Source of the DNA: UBA10677 sp045532295
GTDB lineage: Bacteria > Bacillota > Clostridia > Christensenellales > Pumilibacteraceae
DNA length: 64,000 nucleotides
Reading direction: 5' to 3'
Assembly (NCBI GenBank): GCA_045532295.1
Contig: JAZSFP010000007.1
Location: forward strand, 62,001 to 126,000
Shown here: positions 44,056 to 53,020 of the stretch, in pieces
Position numbering within the stretch: position 1 is the first letter of the stretch
How the letters are laid out: each line of letters starts with the position of its first letter
Program-made: the position numbers and the translations under genes
The notes under the pieces: generated by a model
Told to the model about the DNA's origin: nothing
The model's database searches: none
The model's input: the letters and a program-made list of their open reading frames with translations, nothing else

Positions 44056-44642
44056 CTAAAGCAACGAAAGACACTATCTTTTCAGTAGTGGTACTGTTTG
44101 CAATAACGGCGGTCTGCGTAGCCTTGCTTGCTCTTGCAAACGATTTCTTAAGTTATAAACCAACGCTTGATAACGCTATGGCAAGCCACCTTTACTCAAT
44201 ATGCCCAACGGGCGAGAGCGAAGATACCGCCCTTGATAGTTTTGAAATTCTCGCTATTGAAAAGGAAATTAAGGAAATCAACAAAACTCACGGCAGAACT
44301 TATAACAGTAAAGTAATCGCCGTTTACCGCGCAACCGCAGGCGAAAAGGAAGGATGTTATATCGTTCAAGCCTCTTCGAAAGGTCGCGACGGTGACGTAA
44401 TAATGCTCACAGCATTTGATAAGGATAACAAAATTATAGGAATTAAGTGTTATTCTCAAATGGAAAGTTACTGGGCAAAAATAGACGAAAGTAAATTCAA
44501 TAACCTTATAGGAAAGGAAGGCGCGGTTAAGCCTGACGACATTGATGTTTCGACGGGCGCGACCAAATCACTTACCGCAGTATCAAACGCCGTTTCGCTT
44601 TCCTATCAAACGGCAAAAACGCTTTTAGGAGGTAACGCATAA
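44052..44642 (+). CDS. rnfG: Rnf complex subunit RnfG
   Basis: A 196-residue protein with one N-terminal membrane helix (about 9-30) and an external FMN-binding domain. The motif DVSTGATKS places the flavinylated threonine at T171. ApbE encoded at 15.6 kb is the expected flavin transferase. ATG 44052 overlaps rnfD by 4 nt; upstream in-frame sequence is not used. Confidence 0.95.
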   Translation: MTKATKDTIFSVVVLFAITAVCVALLALANDFLSYKPTLDNAMASHLYSICPTGESEDTALDSFEILAIEKEIKEINKTHGRTYNSKVIAVYRATAGEKEGCYIVQASSKGRDGDVIMLTAFDKDNKIIGIKCYSQMESYWAKIDESKFNNLIGKEGAVKPDDIDVSTGATKSLTAVSNAVSLSYQTAKTLLGGNA

Positions 44643-45241
44643 TGAACGGAAAATTTAAAGATGCGCTCCTTGGCGGAATAGTAAACAACCCCGTATTCGT
44701 ACTCGTGCTTGGAACTTGTCCTACTATCGCAAAGTCCGATACGGTATCAAACGCAATCGGTCTTGGACTTGCAACGGCGTTCGTGCTCGTTTGCAGTAAT
44801 ATTTTCATATCGCTTTTAAGAAAGATAATCCCGGATAAAGTTCGCCTTCCTGCGTACATAGTAATTATCGCAACTTTCGTAACGCTCGTACAACTGTTTA
44901 TGGCAAAGTTTATGCCCGACCTTAACGCGAGCATAGGAACTTTTATCCCCCTTATCGTAGTAAACTGTATTATTTTAGGAAGAGCAGAGGCGTACGCAAG
45001 CAAGAACGGAGTACTCCTTTCGGCAATAGACGGAGTGTCAATGGGACTTGGTTTTACGCTTTCGATAACGCTTATGGGCGCAATTCGTCAAGGTTTAACG
45101 ATGCTCGGGCTCACCATTTTCTCAACTACTGCAGGCGGTTTCATCGTCTTTGGTCTTATGATGGCGTTGTTTAATTGCGTGTTCTATATAGTTAAAGGCA
45201 ATCAAAGAAAGGTAGAATTTAATAAAGGAGGCGCGCAGTAA
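44642..45241 (+). CDS. rnfE: Rnf complex subunit RnfE
   Basis: A 199-residue six-helix membrane subunit. LGTCPTIAKSDTVSNAIGLGLA and IVVNCIILGRAEAYASKNG are the conserved half-channel motifs; the cysteines C25 and C108 region coordinate the membrane iron-sulfur site with RnfA. It overlaps rnfG by one base. Confidence 0.96.
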   Translation: MNGKFKDALLGGIVNNPVFVLVLGTCPTIAKSDTVSNAIGLGLATAFVLVCSNIFISLLRKIIPDKVRLPAYIVIIATFVTLVQLFMAKFMPDLNASIGTFIPLIVVNCIILGRAEAYASKNGVLLSAIDGVSMGLGFTLSITLMGAIRQGLTMLGLTIFSTTAGGFIVFGLMMALFNCVFYIVKGNQRKVEFNKGGAQ

Positions 45242-45819
45242 TGGAAATAATCATAACCATACTAATAAGCGGTATCGTTACTAACAATATCGTACTATCG
45301 CAGTCTATCGGTATCTGCCCCTTCCTTGGCGTAAGTAGAAAAATGGATTCAAGTCTTGGTATGGGCGTAGCGGTGACCTTCGTTCTCGTTCTTGCCTCCG
45401 TAGTATGTTATCTTCTTTACTACTTCGTGCTCGTTCCCCTCGAGTTTGAATACCTCCAAACGATAGTGTTTATTCTTATTATCGCAGTTTTAGTTCAACT
45501 TCTCGATATCGTCTTAAAACGCATTTCCCCCTCGCTTTATAACTCGCTTGGCGTATATCTTGCGCTTATTACCACCAACTGCGCTGTTTTAGGAACGGCT
45601 AACAACGTAATCAACGCAGGTTACACCTTGCTTGAAACGGTAGTGGAGTCTGTTGCAATAGGCATAGGCTTTACTTTAGCGCTCGTTTTGATGGCAGGCG
45701 TAAGAGAAAAACTTGAACTTGCCCCCGTACCTAAGCACTTTAAAGGACTTCCCATTGCGCTTATTACCGCAGGAATTATGGCAATGGCGTTTGCCGGTCT
45801 TTCTGGTATGGCGTTTTAA
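45241..45819 (+). CDS. rnfA: Rnf complex subunit RnfA
   Basis: A 192-residue six-helix membrane subunit, inverted homologue of RnfE. IVLSQSIGICPFLGVSRK and LITTNCAVLGTANNVINAGY carry the two conserved cysteines. One-base overlap with rnfE. Confidence 0.96.
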   Translation: MEIIITILISGIVTNNIVLSQSIGICPFLGVSRKMDSSLGMGVAVTFVLVLASVVCYLLYYFVLVPLEFEYLQTIVFILIIAVLVQLLDIVLKRISPSLYNSLGVYLALITTNCAVLGTANNVINAGYTLLETVVESVAIGIGFTLALVLMAGVREKLELAPVPKHFKGLPIALITAGIMAMAFAGLSGMAF

Positions 45820-45829
45820 GGAGGAATAA

Positions 45830-46684
45830 ATGATAATATTATCAACAAATATCTTTATGCAGTATATTTTACCTGCACTAATTATTTCCGCTATTGCCGG
45901 AGTTTTAGCCTTCTTTCTTGCTTTCCTTGGTAACAAACTTGCCGTTGAACGCGACGCGAGAATTGACGACGTTAAACGTCATCTTTCGGGCGCTAACTGC
46001 GGTGGTTGCGGATACGCAGGTTGCGACGCTTTTGCCGAGGCTTTAGTAAAGGGCGAAACTACGCTTGGCGCTTGTAACGCTACTGATAAGCAAGGAAAAG
46101 AAAACATTGCAAAAATTCTCTCTCTCACGGTAGAGGAAAGTAAAAAGACGGTTGCGGTCGTTCACTGTAACGGCGGACACGCTTGCCGTGATAAGTATTC
46201 GTACCAAGGTTACGGCGACTGTATTTCAGCAGAAATACTTGCTGGCGGGAACAAGTCTTGTGAAGTTGGCTGTATGGGGCTTGGAAGTTGTTCCGAGGCT
46301 TGCAAGTACGGCGCAATATCTGTCGATAAAGATAGGGGCGTAGCAAAAGTCGATTACGAACATTGTACATCGTGTGGAGCGTGCTTGTCCGCTTGTCCTA
46401 AAAAACTCATTAGTAGAATTCCTGCGGATGCAGCCGTATACGTAGCCTGCTCGAACTTCCATCGCGGAAAAGAGGTTATGAACGTTTGCGATAAGGGTTG
46501 TATAGGTTGCGGAAAGTGTGAAAGATTATGCCCAAGCGGAGCAATTAAACTGTCGAATAACCTTGCCGTAATTGATTACGATAAATGTACTAAATGTGGA
46601 AATTGCGTAGAGGTTTGTCCTCGTCACTGTATTCATTATTTTAGAGAAAAGGACTTAGTTCCTACCTATTCTGAAAAGAAATAA
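45830..46684 (+). CDS. rnfB: Rnf complex subunit RnfB
   Basis: A 284-residue subunit that takes electrons from ferredoxin. One N-terminal helix (about 10-32) is followed by the Fe-S domain CGGCGYAGCDAFAEALVKGE and then several clusters: CTSCGACLSACP, CIGCGKCERLCP, CTKCGNCVEVCP. AAGGAGG lies 6 nt before the ATG. The operon ends at a strong terminator. Confidence 0.97.
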   Translation: MIILSTNIFMQYILPALIISAIAGVLAFFLAFLGNKLAVERDARIDDVKRHLSGANCGGCGYAGCDAFAEALVKGETTLGACNATDKQGKENIAKILSLTVEESKKTVAVVHCNGGHACRDKYSYQGYGDCISAEILAGGNKSCEVGCMGLGSCSEACKYGAISVDKDRGVAKVDYEHCTSCGACLSACPKKLISRIPADAAVYVACSNFHRGKEVMNVCDKGCIGCGKCERLCPSGAIKLSNNLAVIDYDKCTKCGNCVEVCPRHCIHYFREKDLVPTYSEKK

Positions 46685-46698
46685 AACTTATAAAGTTA

Positions 46699-46727
46699 AA
46701 CCCCTCGGCATTGTCCGAGGGGTTTTT
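46699..46727 (+). terminator. Intrinsic terminator of the rnf operon
   Basis: A 10-bp GC-rich stem (AACCCCTCGG / CCGAGGGGTT), loop CATTGT, then TTTTT. Confidence 0.92.
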
Positions 46728-46854
46728 GTTCTAAAAAAGTAACGCTCTTAATATAATCTAATAGCCACGAAAACGAGGAAAAAACCGCATCGCCAAAGAT
46801 AGTCAATATTAGACGAAATCCGACGGTTATCTCCTCGCCAAAAAACAGCGAATA

Positions 46855-46863
46855 TGATATAAT
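46855..46863 (+). promoter_or_regulatory. Extended -10 promoter of the deacetylase gene
   Basis: TGA plus TATAAT (46858-46863) without a good -35. The start point would lie only about 7 nt before the ATG at 46877. Confidence 0.5.
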
Positions 46864-46876
46864 CGGAGTGTAGCAA

Positions 46877-47647
46877 ATGAATATCTTGATTTTCAAGCGT
46901 AAAAACATTTTTCTTACGGCGTTTATAGCGATTTTACTGGTTGTGCTTTTCTGTTTAGTTAACTTTACGGGCGCGTACGTAATCGCTGCTGGACGAACGA
47001 CCAAACGCCTGCCTATTTACTGCGTAGAGACGAAAGAAAAGGTCGTAAATCTTTCGTTTGACGCGAGTTGGGGAGCAGAAAAAACCCTTAAAATTTTGGA
47101 AATTTTAACCGAATATAACGCAAAGGCAAACTTCTTTGCAGTTGGATTTTGGGCGGAAAAATATTCTGAAATTCTTACTACGTTATCAAAAAGTGGGCGC
47201 TTTGAAATAGGAACGCACTCAAATACGCATCCCCATATGTCAAGACTTTCTCGCGTGCAAATAGCAACCGAACTCGATCTATCGAAAAAGATTATCGAGG
47301 AAATTACGGGACAAGAAATTACGCTGTTTCGCGCGCCGTTTGGAGAGTATAGCGACACGTTAATTGAAGAGGCGGAAAAGCGTGGACTTTACACTATTCA
47401 ATGGGACGTTGATTCGCTTGACTGGAAGGGCTTAAGCGCGGAAGAGATTACCACGAGAGTATTAGGAAGAGTGAAATGCGGTAGTATTATTCTAATGCAT
47501 AACGACGGCGAGCATACGCTTGAAGCGTTACCGCTAATACTCGAAGGATTAAAAAACAAAGGCTATAAGCCCGTACGGCTTTCATCGCTAATTTATAAGG
47601 AAAATTACGAGATTGACCATACGGGAAAACAAATACCAAAAGGATAG
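46877..47647 (+). CDS. PdaB-like polysaccharide deacetylase (CE4/NodB)
   Basis: A 256-residue membrane-anchored enzyme; helix at residues 10-34, then a NodB domain. Motif 1 reads SFDASWG, as in PdaB-type proteins, where the second metal aspartate of TFDDG is replaced. Motif 2 is HSNTHPHMS, motif 3 RAPFGEYSD, motif 5 LMHNDG. PdaB acts on spore-cortex peptidoglycan in Bacillus; a vegetative role is also possible. GGAG lies 8 nt before the ATG but close to the predicted start point. Confidence 0.82.
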   Translation: MNILIFKRKNIFLTAFIAILLVVLFCLVNFTGAYVIAAGRTTKRLPIYCVETKEKVVNLSFDASWGAEKTLKILEILTEYNAKANFFAVGFWAEKYSEILTTLSKSGRFEIGTHSNTHPHMSRLSRVQIATELDLSKKIIEEITGQEITLFRAPFGEYSDTLIEEAEKRGLYTIQWDVDSLDWKGLSAEEITTRVLGRVKCGSIILMHNDGEHTLEALPLILEGLKNKGYKPVRLSSLIYKENYEIDHTGKQIPKG

Positions 47648-47654
47648 GTGCAAG

Positions 47655-48311
47655 ATGAACGACAATTACACAACGAACAACAGAGTTTTCATTATGGGTG
47701 AAGTAGTGAGCGAGCCTGAACAAACGCATACGCTTTACGGCGAGGGTTTCTACGAATTTTATATGTCAGTACCTCGGCTTAGCGGTCAAAGCGATATAAT
47801 TCCCATTACTGTATCCGAACGACTTATGACGGATAAAGTTAAAAAAGGCGAAAAAATATCTATAATCGGTCAGTTTAGAAGTTACAATAAGTTAGAAAAC
47901 GAGCGTTCAAAGTTAATGTTAACGGTGTTTGCAAGAGATTTTGCGGAGTTTGACGAGGACGAAGAAAATCCCAACGCTTGCGAATTAAACGGTTACGTAT
48001 GTAAAGAACCCGTGTACCGTACGACGCCGTTTAATAGAGAGATTTGCGATATTTTACTTGCGGTAAATCGTGGATACAATAAGTCTGATTATATCCCTTG
48101 CATTGCGTGGGGAAGAAACGCTCGGTTCGTTCGCAATATAAAAGTGGGACAAAATATCGTAGTTAGCGGACGAATTCAAAGCCGAAAATACAACAAAAAA
48201 ATTGACGAAGATACGGTAGTAGAGCGTACTGCGTACGAACTATCCGTTTGTAAAATATCTGCAGAGAAGATGATAGACGACGAAACGGCAATAACCGTTG
48301 ACGAAGATTAA
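47655..48311 (+). CDS. Single-stranded DNA-binding-like protein with two OB folds
   Basis: A 218-residue protein containing two SSB-like OB folds in tandem: residues about 6-105 (NNRVFIMGEVVSEPEQTHTLYGEGFYEFYM) and 110-205 (NACELNGYVCKEPVYRTTPFNREICDILLAVNR). The first keeps IPITVSERL in place of the usual ssDNA-binding strand; the second has IPCIAWGRNARF, closer to normal SSB. There is no acidic SSB tail of the DDDIPF type. It is therefore a paralogue, not the main SSB. ATG 47655 has AGGTG just upstream. Confidence 0.72.
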   Translation: MNDNYTTNNRVFIMGEVVSEPEQTHTLYGEGFYEFYMSVPRLSGQSDIIPITVSERLMTDKVKKGEKISIIGQFRSYNKLENERSKLMLTVFARDFAEFDEDEENPNACELNGYVCKEPVYRTTPFNREICDILLAVNRGYNKSDYIPCIAWGRNARFVRNIKVGQNIVVSGRIQSRKYNKKIDEDTVVERTAYELSVCKISAEKMIDDETAITVDED

Positions 48312-48315
48312 AAAA

Positions 48316-48350
48316 GAAAACCGCTTAAACTTTAAGCGGTTTTCTTTTTT
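48316..48350. terminator. Bidirectional terminator
   Basis: A 13-14 bp perfect inverted repeat (core AAAACCGCTTAAA) followed by TTTTTT, between convergent genes ending at 48311 and 48352. Confidence 0.9.
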
Positions 48351-48351
48351 A

Positions 48352-50673
48352 TTAGAGTTTTCTATTTTTCATATAAAGACGAATAAGAAGGAATACGAGA
48401 AGAACGAAAGTAAGAATTGCTACGATGATTGCGATAGTTTGAAGAAGAGTGATGCTATTGTATTCAAGGTAAACCGTTTCAACGTAGCAAGTAAGCGTTC
48501 CAAGTTCCTCGTCAAAATACTTGATTTCCGCATACTTTTCCGATTCATCGAACGAGTCTAAAATTTCTACTTGAGTACCCGTTTCAAGATAATCCCCTAA
48601 GGTTTGCTCGTATTCGCCATCTGCGTTTAATATATATATGGGCGCGTGTGTAGAACCTTTATACGAGATAATTTTTGCATTATATTGAGGACGCGCGTCG
48701 CCGGGGATAAAGTTACGAATAGAAACGGAATTAGAGGGTACGTACCCCGTCGTTTCGTCAATTTTAACTTTATACCAGCGCGTTTTCGCGGTCGAATAAT
48801 CTGCAAAAGCGAGCATTTCAATTTTGTCGCCACGCTTAAATAAAATATCCGTTTCCGTGCCGTCAATATCGGTTTTAACGGTAGGCGCAGTAAGTGATGG
48901 TAATGAGTAGAGGTAAGTGTTTTCAGTGTAGATAGTGCCTTCTTCGGCGGGTGGTTTTTTATATTCAAGCGCGTCAGAGAGCGCAGAGCGGAATACGAAA
49001 CCATAAGTAATTTTTCCAGTAAGGTCTTCACTTGCGCAGTAAGCAAGCGAGTTGGTTGCATCGTATTTAAGAACGATAATTGATTTATTTTTAGGTAACG
49101 ATAATTGAATATCTGACTCGTTCAAAGAGCCGTAAAGAAAACAAGCGCGGAGAGTGGTTCTTATAATGTTTTCGTCGTACTCAGATTCAGTGGGGGCGGA
49201 AATATCTTCGCTTGACGAACCGATGATCTCGCTGTCAATCTTAATTATTTTATGCGTAAGTTTGTCCGCGATAATCAAATCGCCGAACTTGATATTGCCG
49301 ATATCACTTTTAGCAATGGAAAGCGAAGTAGCGCCGTCAAGAGAAACTTCAGCGGTTATGGGCGTTTCGACTTCTCCGTCAAAACGAACGATAGAGTTTA
49401 CGCCCCCTTCGTTTATTAAAGCGAAAATTTTACCCGACGCGTCGGTAGTAATATCAACTATGCCAGCCTTAGTTAAAAGGAGTTCGTTATTTTTATAAAT
49501 TCTACCGTCTTCTTTAATAATGTATAGACCACCGTCTGCGTAAATATTCTTTGCGTTTTCAGTCGTTGTAATAAATCCCGTTTTTTCTAACTTAGAAACT
49601 TTGTTGTCGGAAAGAGCGAAAACTTCTCCGTTATCGTCAACGCAAATATTGCTTATATTGTTTTCGAAACTGTAATTAATAATGAATTCGAGTTCGCGTG
49701 AGTAAACGGAAATTTGCTTATTAGCGTGCACGATATAAATAGTTCCGTCGTTTGCAACGGCAATATCAGAGGGACGATAGAGCGAAATATACTCAAGCGA
49801 GTCGTGTTTAGCGTCCTTAATAACTACGCGGTTGTTAAGATAATCGCATACGAATAATTTTCCAAGCCTCGTCGTTGCGCGAAGTGGATGATGATAAAAC
49901 CCGTCTTCACTTGACGCGCTCGCAGCAATAAGCGTTACCTTGTCTTCGCAAAGCGTTAAAAGTTCGCCCTCGTCGGTGGTAAAGCAAATACCGTTGTTAA
50001 ACCCAAAAGCAGAGGTTACGAAAGCGTTGGTAAGCACTAAAAGTTCGCCCTCTTCAGTAATGCGAGTAAGTTCTCCGGACGGTTTTACCGAGTAGAGAGA
50101 ATTACCACCGAAAATTTTGCTTGACTTTATAAGAGGGAAAGCAAGCGAGCCGTCTTGGTCGTAAATATCAAACCTATTACCGTTTGCCGTGGCGTAATAA
50201 AGTTTATCCGCGCTCGTCATAGAAAGTATAGGGGAAGTGGCAGTAAGGAAAACTTCGCCGTTGCTCTTGTAAATGGTATTTCCTGTGGAGTAGTATAGTT
50301 CGTCGTTTATAAGCGCAATATGTTCTGCGCCGTCAATTTCTAAATTCTCACTCGTCGAGCCGTTTTCGTTAAAGGTCACTCGTAAAATTTCATCACCGCA
50401 TAAAGCGTATGCGTCTTGAGCAGTTCCACAAAGTTCAGTTATAGGAGTGTCGTGAAAATTAACGAACTGCCATTCGCGGTTTTCGATAAAGTGAAGACCT
50501 CTATCGTCGCCCACCAAAAAAGCGCTCCCATCGGAAAGTACGGCAGAGGGATTTTCAAAATGGTAGTAAATGGGAGTAGAATGCTCGCTCGTTTCTGCTG
50601 TAGCAACACTAAATAGCGGAGTTGCTAATATCAATATTAAAGATAAGATTAAAATAAAAATCTTCTTTTTCAT
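48352..50673 (-). CDS. Membrane-anchored beta-propeller / SH3 protein
   Basis: A 773-residue exported protein. A signal peptide (1-26, ending SVATAET) leads into about 480 residues of short beta repeats (SAVLSDGSAFLVGDDRGLHF, DDNGEVFALSDNKVSKL, DASGKIFALINEGG) consistent with a propeller. Two SH3-like domains follow, about 575-650 (RGDKIEMLAFAD, GYVPSNSVSIRN) and 660-730 (TGTQVEILDSFD). A C-terminal helix (LLQTIAIIVAILTFVLLVFLLI) and basic tail anchor it. Binding to wall polymers or a partner is likely, unproven. GGTG lies 6 nt before the ATG. Confidence 0.72.
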   Translation of the reverse strand: MKKKIFILILSLILILATPLFSVATAETSEHSTPIYYHFENPSAVLSDGSAFLVGDDRGLHFIENREWQFVNFHDTPITELCGTAQDAYALCGDEILRVTFNENGSTSENLEIDGAEHIALINDELYYSTGNTIYKSNGEVFLTATSPILSMTSADKLYYATANGNRFDIYDQDGSLAFPLIKSSKIFGGNSLYSVKPSGELTRITEEGELLVLTNAFVTSAFGFNNGICFTTDEGELLTLCEDKVTLIAASASSEDGFYHHPLRATTRLGKLFVCDYLNNRVVIKDAKHDSLEYISLYRPSDIAVANDGTIYIVHANKQISVYSRELEFIINYSFENNISNICVDDNGEVFALSDNKVSKLEKTGFITTTENAKNIYADGGLYIIKEDGRIYKNNELLLTKAGIVDITTDASGKIFALINEGGVNSIVRFDGEVETPITAEVSLDGATSLSIAKSDIGNIKFGDLIIADKLTHKIIKIDSEIIGSSSEDISAPTESEYDENIIRTTLRACFLYGSLNESDIQLSLPKNKSIIVLKYDATNSLAYCASEDLTGKITYGFVFRSALSDALEYKKPPAEEGTIYTENTYLYSLPSLTAPTVKTDIDGTETDILFKRGDKIEMLAFADYSTAKTRWYKVKIDETTGYVPSNSVSIRNFIPGDARPQYNAKIISYKGSTHAPIYILNADGEYEQTLGDYLETGTQVEILDSFDESEKYAEIKYFDEELGTLTCYVETVYLEYNSITLLQTIAIIVAILTFVLLVFLLIRLYMKNRKL

Positions 50674-50875
50674 AATTCACCTACAAAGAGAACGCTTTTC
50701 TTTATTATTATATTTTACCATAAAACGCGAAAAATGTAAAATGTTTATCGTCAATTTTAAAAATGTGGTGAAAAAAGTGAAAAAATCCAATATATTGTGG
50801 TTAAAAAGTTAAGATTTAGTTATTTTGCACAAAAACAAAAATCAAAAATTGTACAAATTATTTTTCAAAAAGGTA

Positions 50876-50904
50876 TGGACAAGTTAAAAAAACTGTGGTA
50901 AAAT
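50876..50904 (+). promoter_or_regulatory. Promoter of the ppx/gppA-like gene
   Basis: TGGACA (50876-50881), 17-bp spacer, extended TGG and TAAAAT (50899-50904). The rest of the 271-bp gap from 50674 is AT-rich and must also hold the promoter of the minus-strand neighbour. Confidence 0.65.
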
Positions 50905-50944
50905 ATTGACGAAATATCTTTTGAACAAAATGGAGAAAAGACAA

Positions 50945-52462
50945 GTGGAAAAAATTGCAGTAATCGATTTAGGAAGCAACAAGGCAAGACTCGTATTTGC
51001 GTACGTAGTACAGGGTGGACATTTCGTAATTTTTGACGAACTCAAGGAAAACGTAAGACTTGGTCACGATATGGAAAGAGACGGTTTTTTAAAGCCTTCG
51101 AGAGTGGCTCAAGCAGTAAAAACTTTAAAAATGTTTAGAAAACTTTGCGATAGTTACGAAGTGGACAAGGTATACGCTTTTGCAACCAACGCCGTTCGTA
51201 GAGCGAAAAACCAAAAGAGTTTTATTGAAGAAATCAACACCGTATGTGGATTTAAGTTTAAGGTTCTCACCGAAGAAGAAGAGGCAATGCACATCTATCA
51301 CGGCGTAATTAATTCTTTGGACGTTCCTAAAGCAGTTATTATGGATATTAGCGGAAGTAGCGTTCAACTTATCCAGTATAGTAGAAGAAACCTCCTTAAT
51401 CGTGAAAATCTTCCCTTTGGAACGATTACTCTTACTGATTTATTTGTAGATCCATCGCTCGCGCCTGAAGAACAGGCTAAGCAAATTGAGACCTACGTGT
51501 ACGAACAACTTCAAAAAATTACTTGGCTTAAGGAAATCGAGCCTGACGTTCAATTCGTTGGCGTGGGCGGTTCGTTTAGAAACCTTGCTCGTATCGTAAA
51601 GAGAATTAAGAAATATCCTTTGGATATGGTTCATAACTTCAATATTAGCCGTGAGGATTTTGACTCCGTTTACGATATGATTAAGGTACTTGAACCCGAC
51701 AAGAGAGCAAAGATTAAGGGACTTAACGCGGACCGCGCGGATATCTTCGTTTCTGCTCTTGCTGCTATTAAGGGATTCTTATCCGCAACCCCCAACTTTA
51801 ACAATATCGTAGTATCGGGCGCAGGTATTCGTGAGGGCGTTATGTTCAACCACGCAGTACCTACCACCATTGAAAAGCCCATTAGCGACGTTCTTGGATA
51901 TTCAGCAAACACGCTTATGCGTTATTACGACCTCAACGTTCAACACGCAGAGCAAGTTTGTAATCTCGCTATTCAACTCTATAAGCAACTTCGCGTACTT
52001 CACAAACTTCCCCGTCAGTACGTGAAAGTTCTCCGTATTGCAGCGCTCCTTCACGATAGCGGTTCGAGAATTAAGTTCTACGATCGCTACCGTCATAGTT
52101 TCTATTTTATTCTTAACTGCAACCTCTACGGAGTGTCGCACCGCGATATAATCTTGGCTGCGTTCGTAGCGCAGGGTGCAAGAAGAGAAGAGTTCAGTAT
52201 GCAAGACTGGAATAGATTTAAGGATATGCTCAAAGAAGAAGACCTCGTTGCAGTAATGCGTCTTGGCGTAATTCTTCGCATTGCAGAGAGTCTTGACCGT
52301 TCGCAACAAAGCGTAATCAAATCGCTCAATTGCGACGTTTTGGGTGACTCAGTAATTATGAAGACAGAAGTAGAGGGTGACGCATCGTTAGAAATCCGTG
52401 ACGCGCTTAACGCGGGCGGAGAGTTTGCGCGCGCGTTCAAGAAGAACCTCGAAATCTTATAA
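50945..52462 (+). CDS. ppx: Ppx/GppA-family protein with altered phosphate loop
   Basis: A 505-residue protein: an ASKHA-type phosphatase part (residues 1-300) and a C-terminal HD-like part (LLHDSGSRIKFYDRYRHS). Ppx/GppA enzymes degrade polyphosphate or pppGpp. The first loop reads AVIDLGSNKARL (usually GSNSxRL) and the second VMDISGSSVQL where DIGGGSTEL is usual, so the glycines and the conserved Glu are changed; EEEEAMHIYHGV is kept. Activity is therefore uncertain. GTG 50945 has TGGAG 9 nt upstream; a TTG 13 codons earlier has no site. Confidence 0.8.
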   Translation: MEKIAVIDLGSNKARLVFAYVVQGGHFVIFDELKENVRLGHDMERDGFLKPSRVAQAVKTLKMFRKLCDSYEVDKVYAFATNAVRRAKNQKSFIEEINTVCGFKFKVLTEEEEAMHIYHGVINSLDVPKAVIMDISGSSVQLIQYSRRNLLNRENLPFGTITLTDLFVDPSLAPEEQAKQIETYVYEQLQKITWLKEIEPDVQFVGVGGSFRNLARIVKRIKKYPLDMVHNFNISREDFDSVYDMIKVLEPDKRAKIKGLNADRADIFVSALAAIKGFLSATPNFNNIVVSGAGIREGVMFNHAVPTTIEKPISDVLGYSANTLMRYYDLNVQHAEQVCNLAIQLYKQLRVLHKLPRQYVKVLRIAALLHDSGSRIKFYDRYRHSFYFILNCNLYGVSHRDIILAAFVAQGARREEFSMQDWNRFKDMLKEEDLVAVMRLGVILRIAESLDRSQQSVIKSLNCDVLGDSVIMKTEVEGDASLEIRDALNAGGEFARAFKKNLEIL

Positions 52463-53019
52463 TGCAAGTTACTCTTGCGTCAAAATCGCCCCGTAGACGC
52501 GAATTAATAAAGAAAATTCCCGACTTAACCGTTAATATAGTTGTAAGCGACGAGGAGGAAAATTTGTCGTTTACTGACCCAGAGCAACTTACGATGGCGC
52601 TTGCAACGCAAAAAGCAAGAGCAGTAAGAAAACTCGTGGGTGGGATAGTTATAGGCGCGGATACCGTGGTGGCAGTTGACGGTAAAATTTTAGGAAAACC
52701 TAAAAGTGAGGAAGAGGCGAAAGCCTTTTTCCGCTTATTATGTGGAAGAGCGCACGAAGTTTTTACCGGCATTGCAGTCATAAGCGACGAACTTGAGGTT
52801 GTAAAAGCGGTAAAAACTGAGGTTTTTTTCAACGAATACGACGGCGATATAATTGACGAATATATTAAAAGTGGCGCTCCGTTTGACAAAGCAGGTGGAT
52901 ACGGAATTCAGGATGAGGCGATTTCTTCGCTTATAGGCGGAGTTAAAGGAGATTTGGATAACGTTATAGGCTTGCCCGTAGACGCGCTGAGGACGATTTT
53001 AGAGGAGAAGTTTAGATAA
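52462..53019 (+). CDS. maf: Maf nucleotide pyrophosphatase
   Basis: A 185-residue Maf protein. LASKSPRRRELIK, GADTVVAVDGKILGKPKS and the C-terminal GGYGIQDEAISSLIGGVKGDLDNVIGLP are canonical. It hydrolyses dTTP/UTP or modified NTPs. One-base overlap with ppx. In Bacillota maf commonly precedes the mreB group, as here. Confidence 0.95.
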   Translation: MQVTLASKSPRRRELIKKIPDLTVNIVVSDEEENLSFTDPEQLTMALATQKARAVRKLVGGIVIGADTVVAVDGKILGKPKSEEEAKAFFRLLCGRAHEVFTGIAVISDELEVVKAVKTEVFFNEYDGDIIDEYIKSGAPFDKAGGYGIQDEAISSLIGGVKGDLDNVIGLPVDALRTILEEKFR

Positions 53020-53020
53020 A

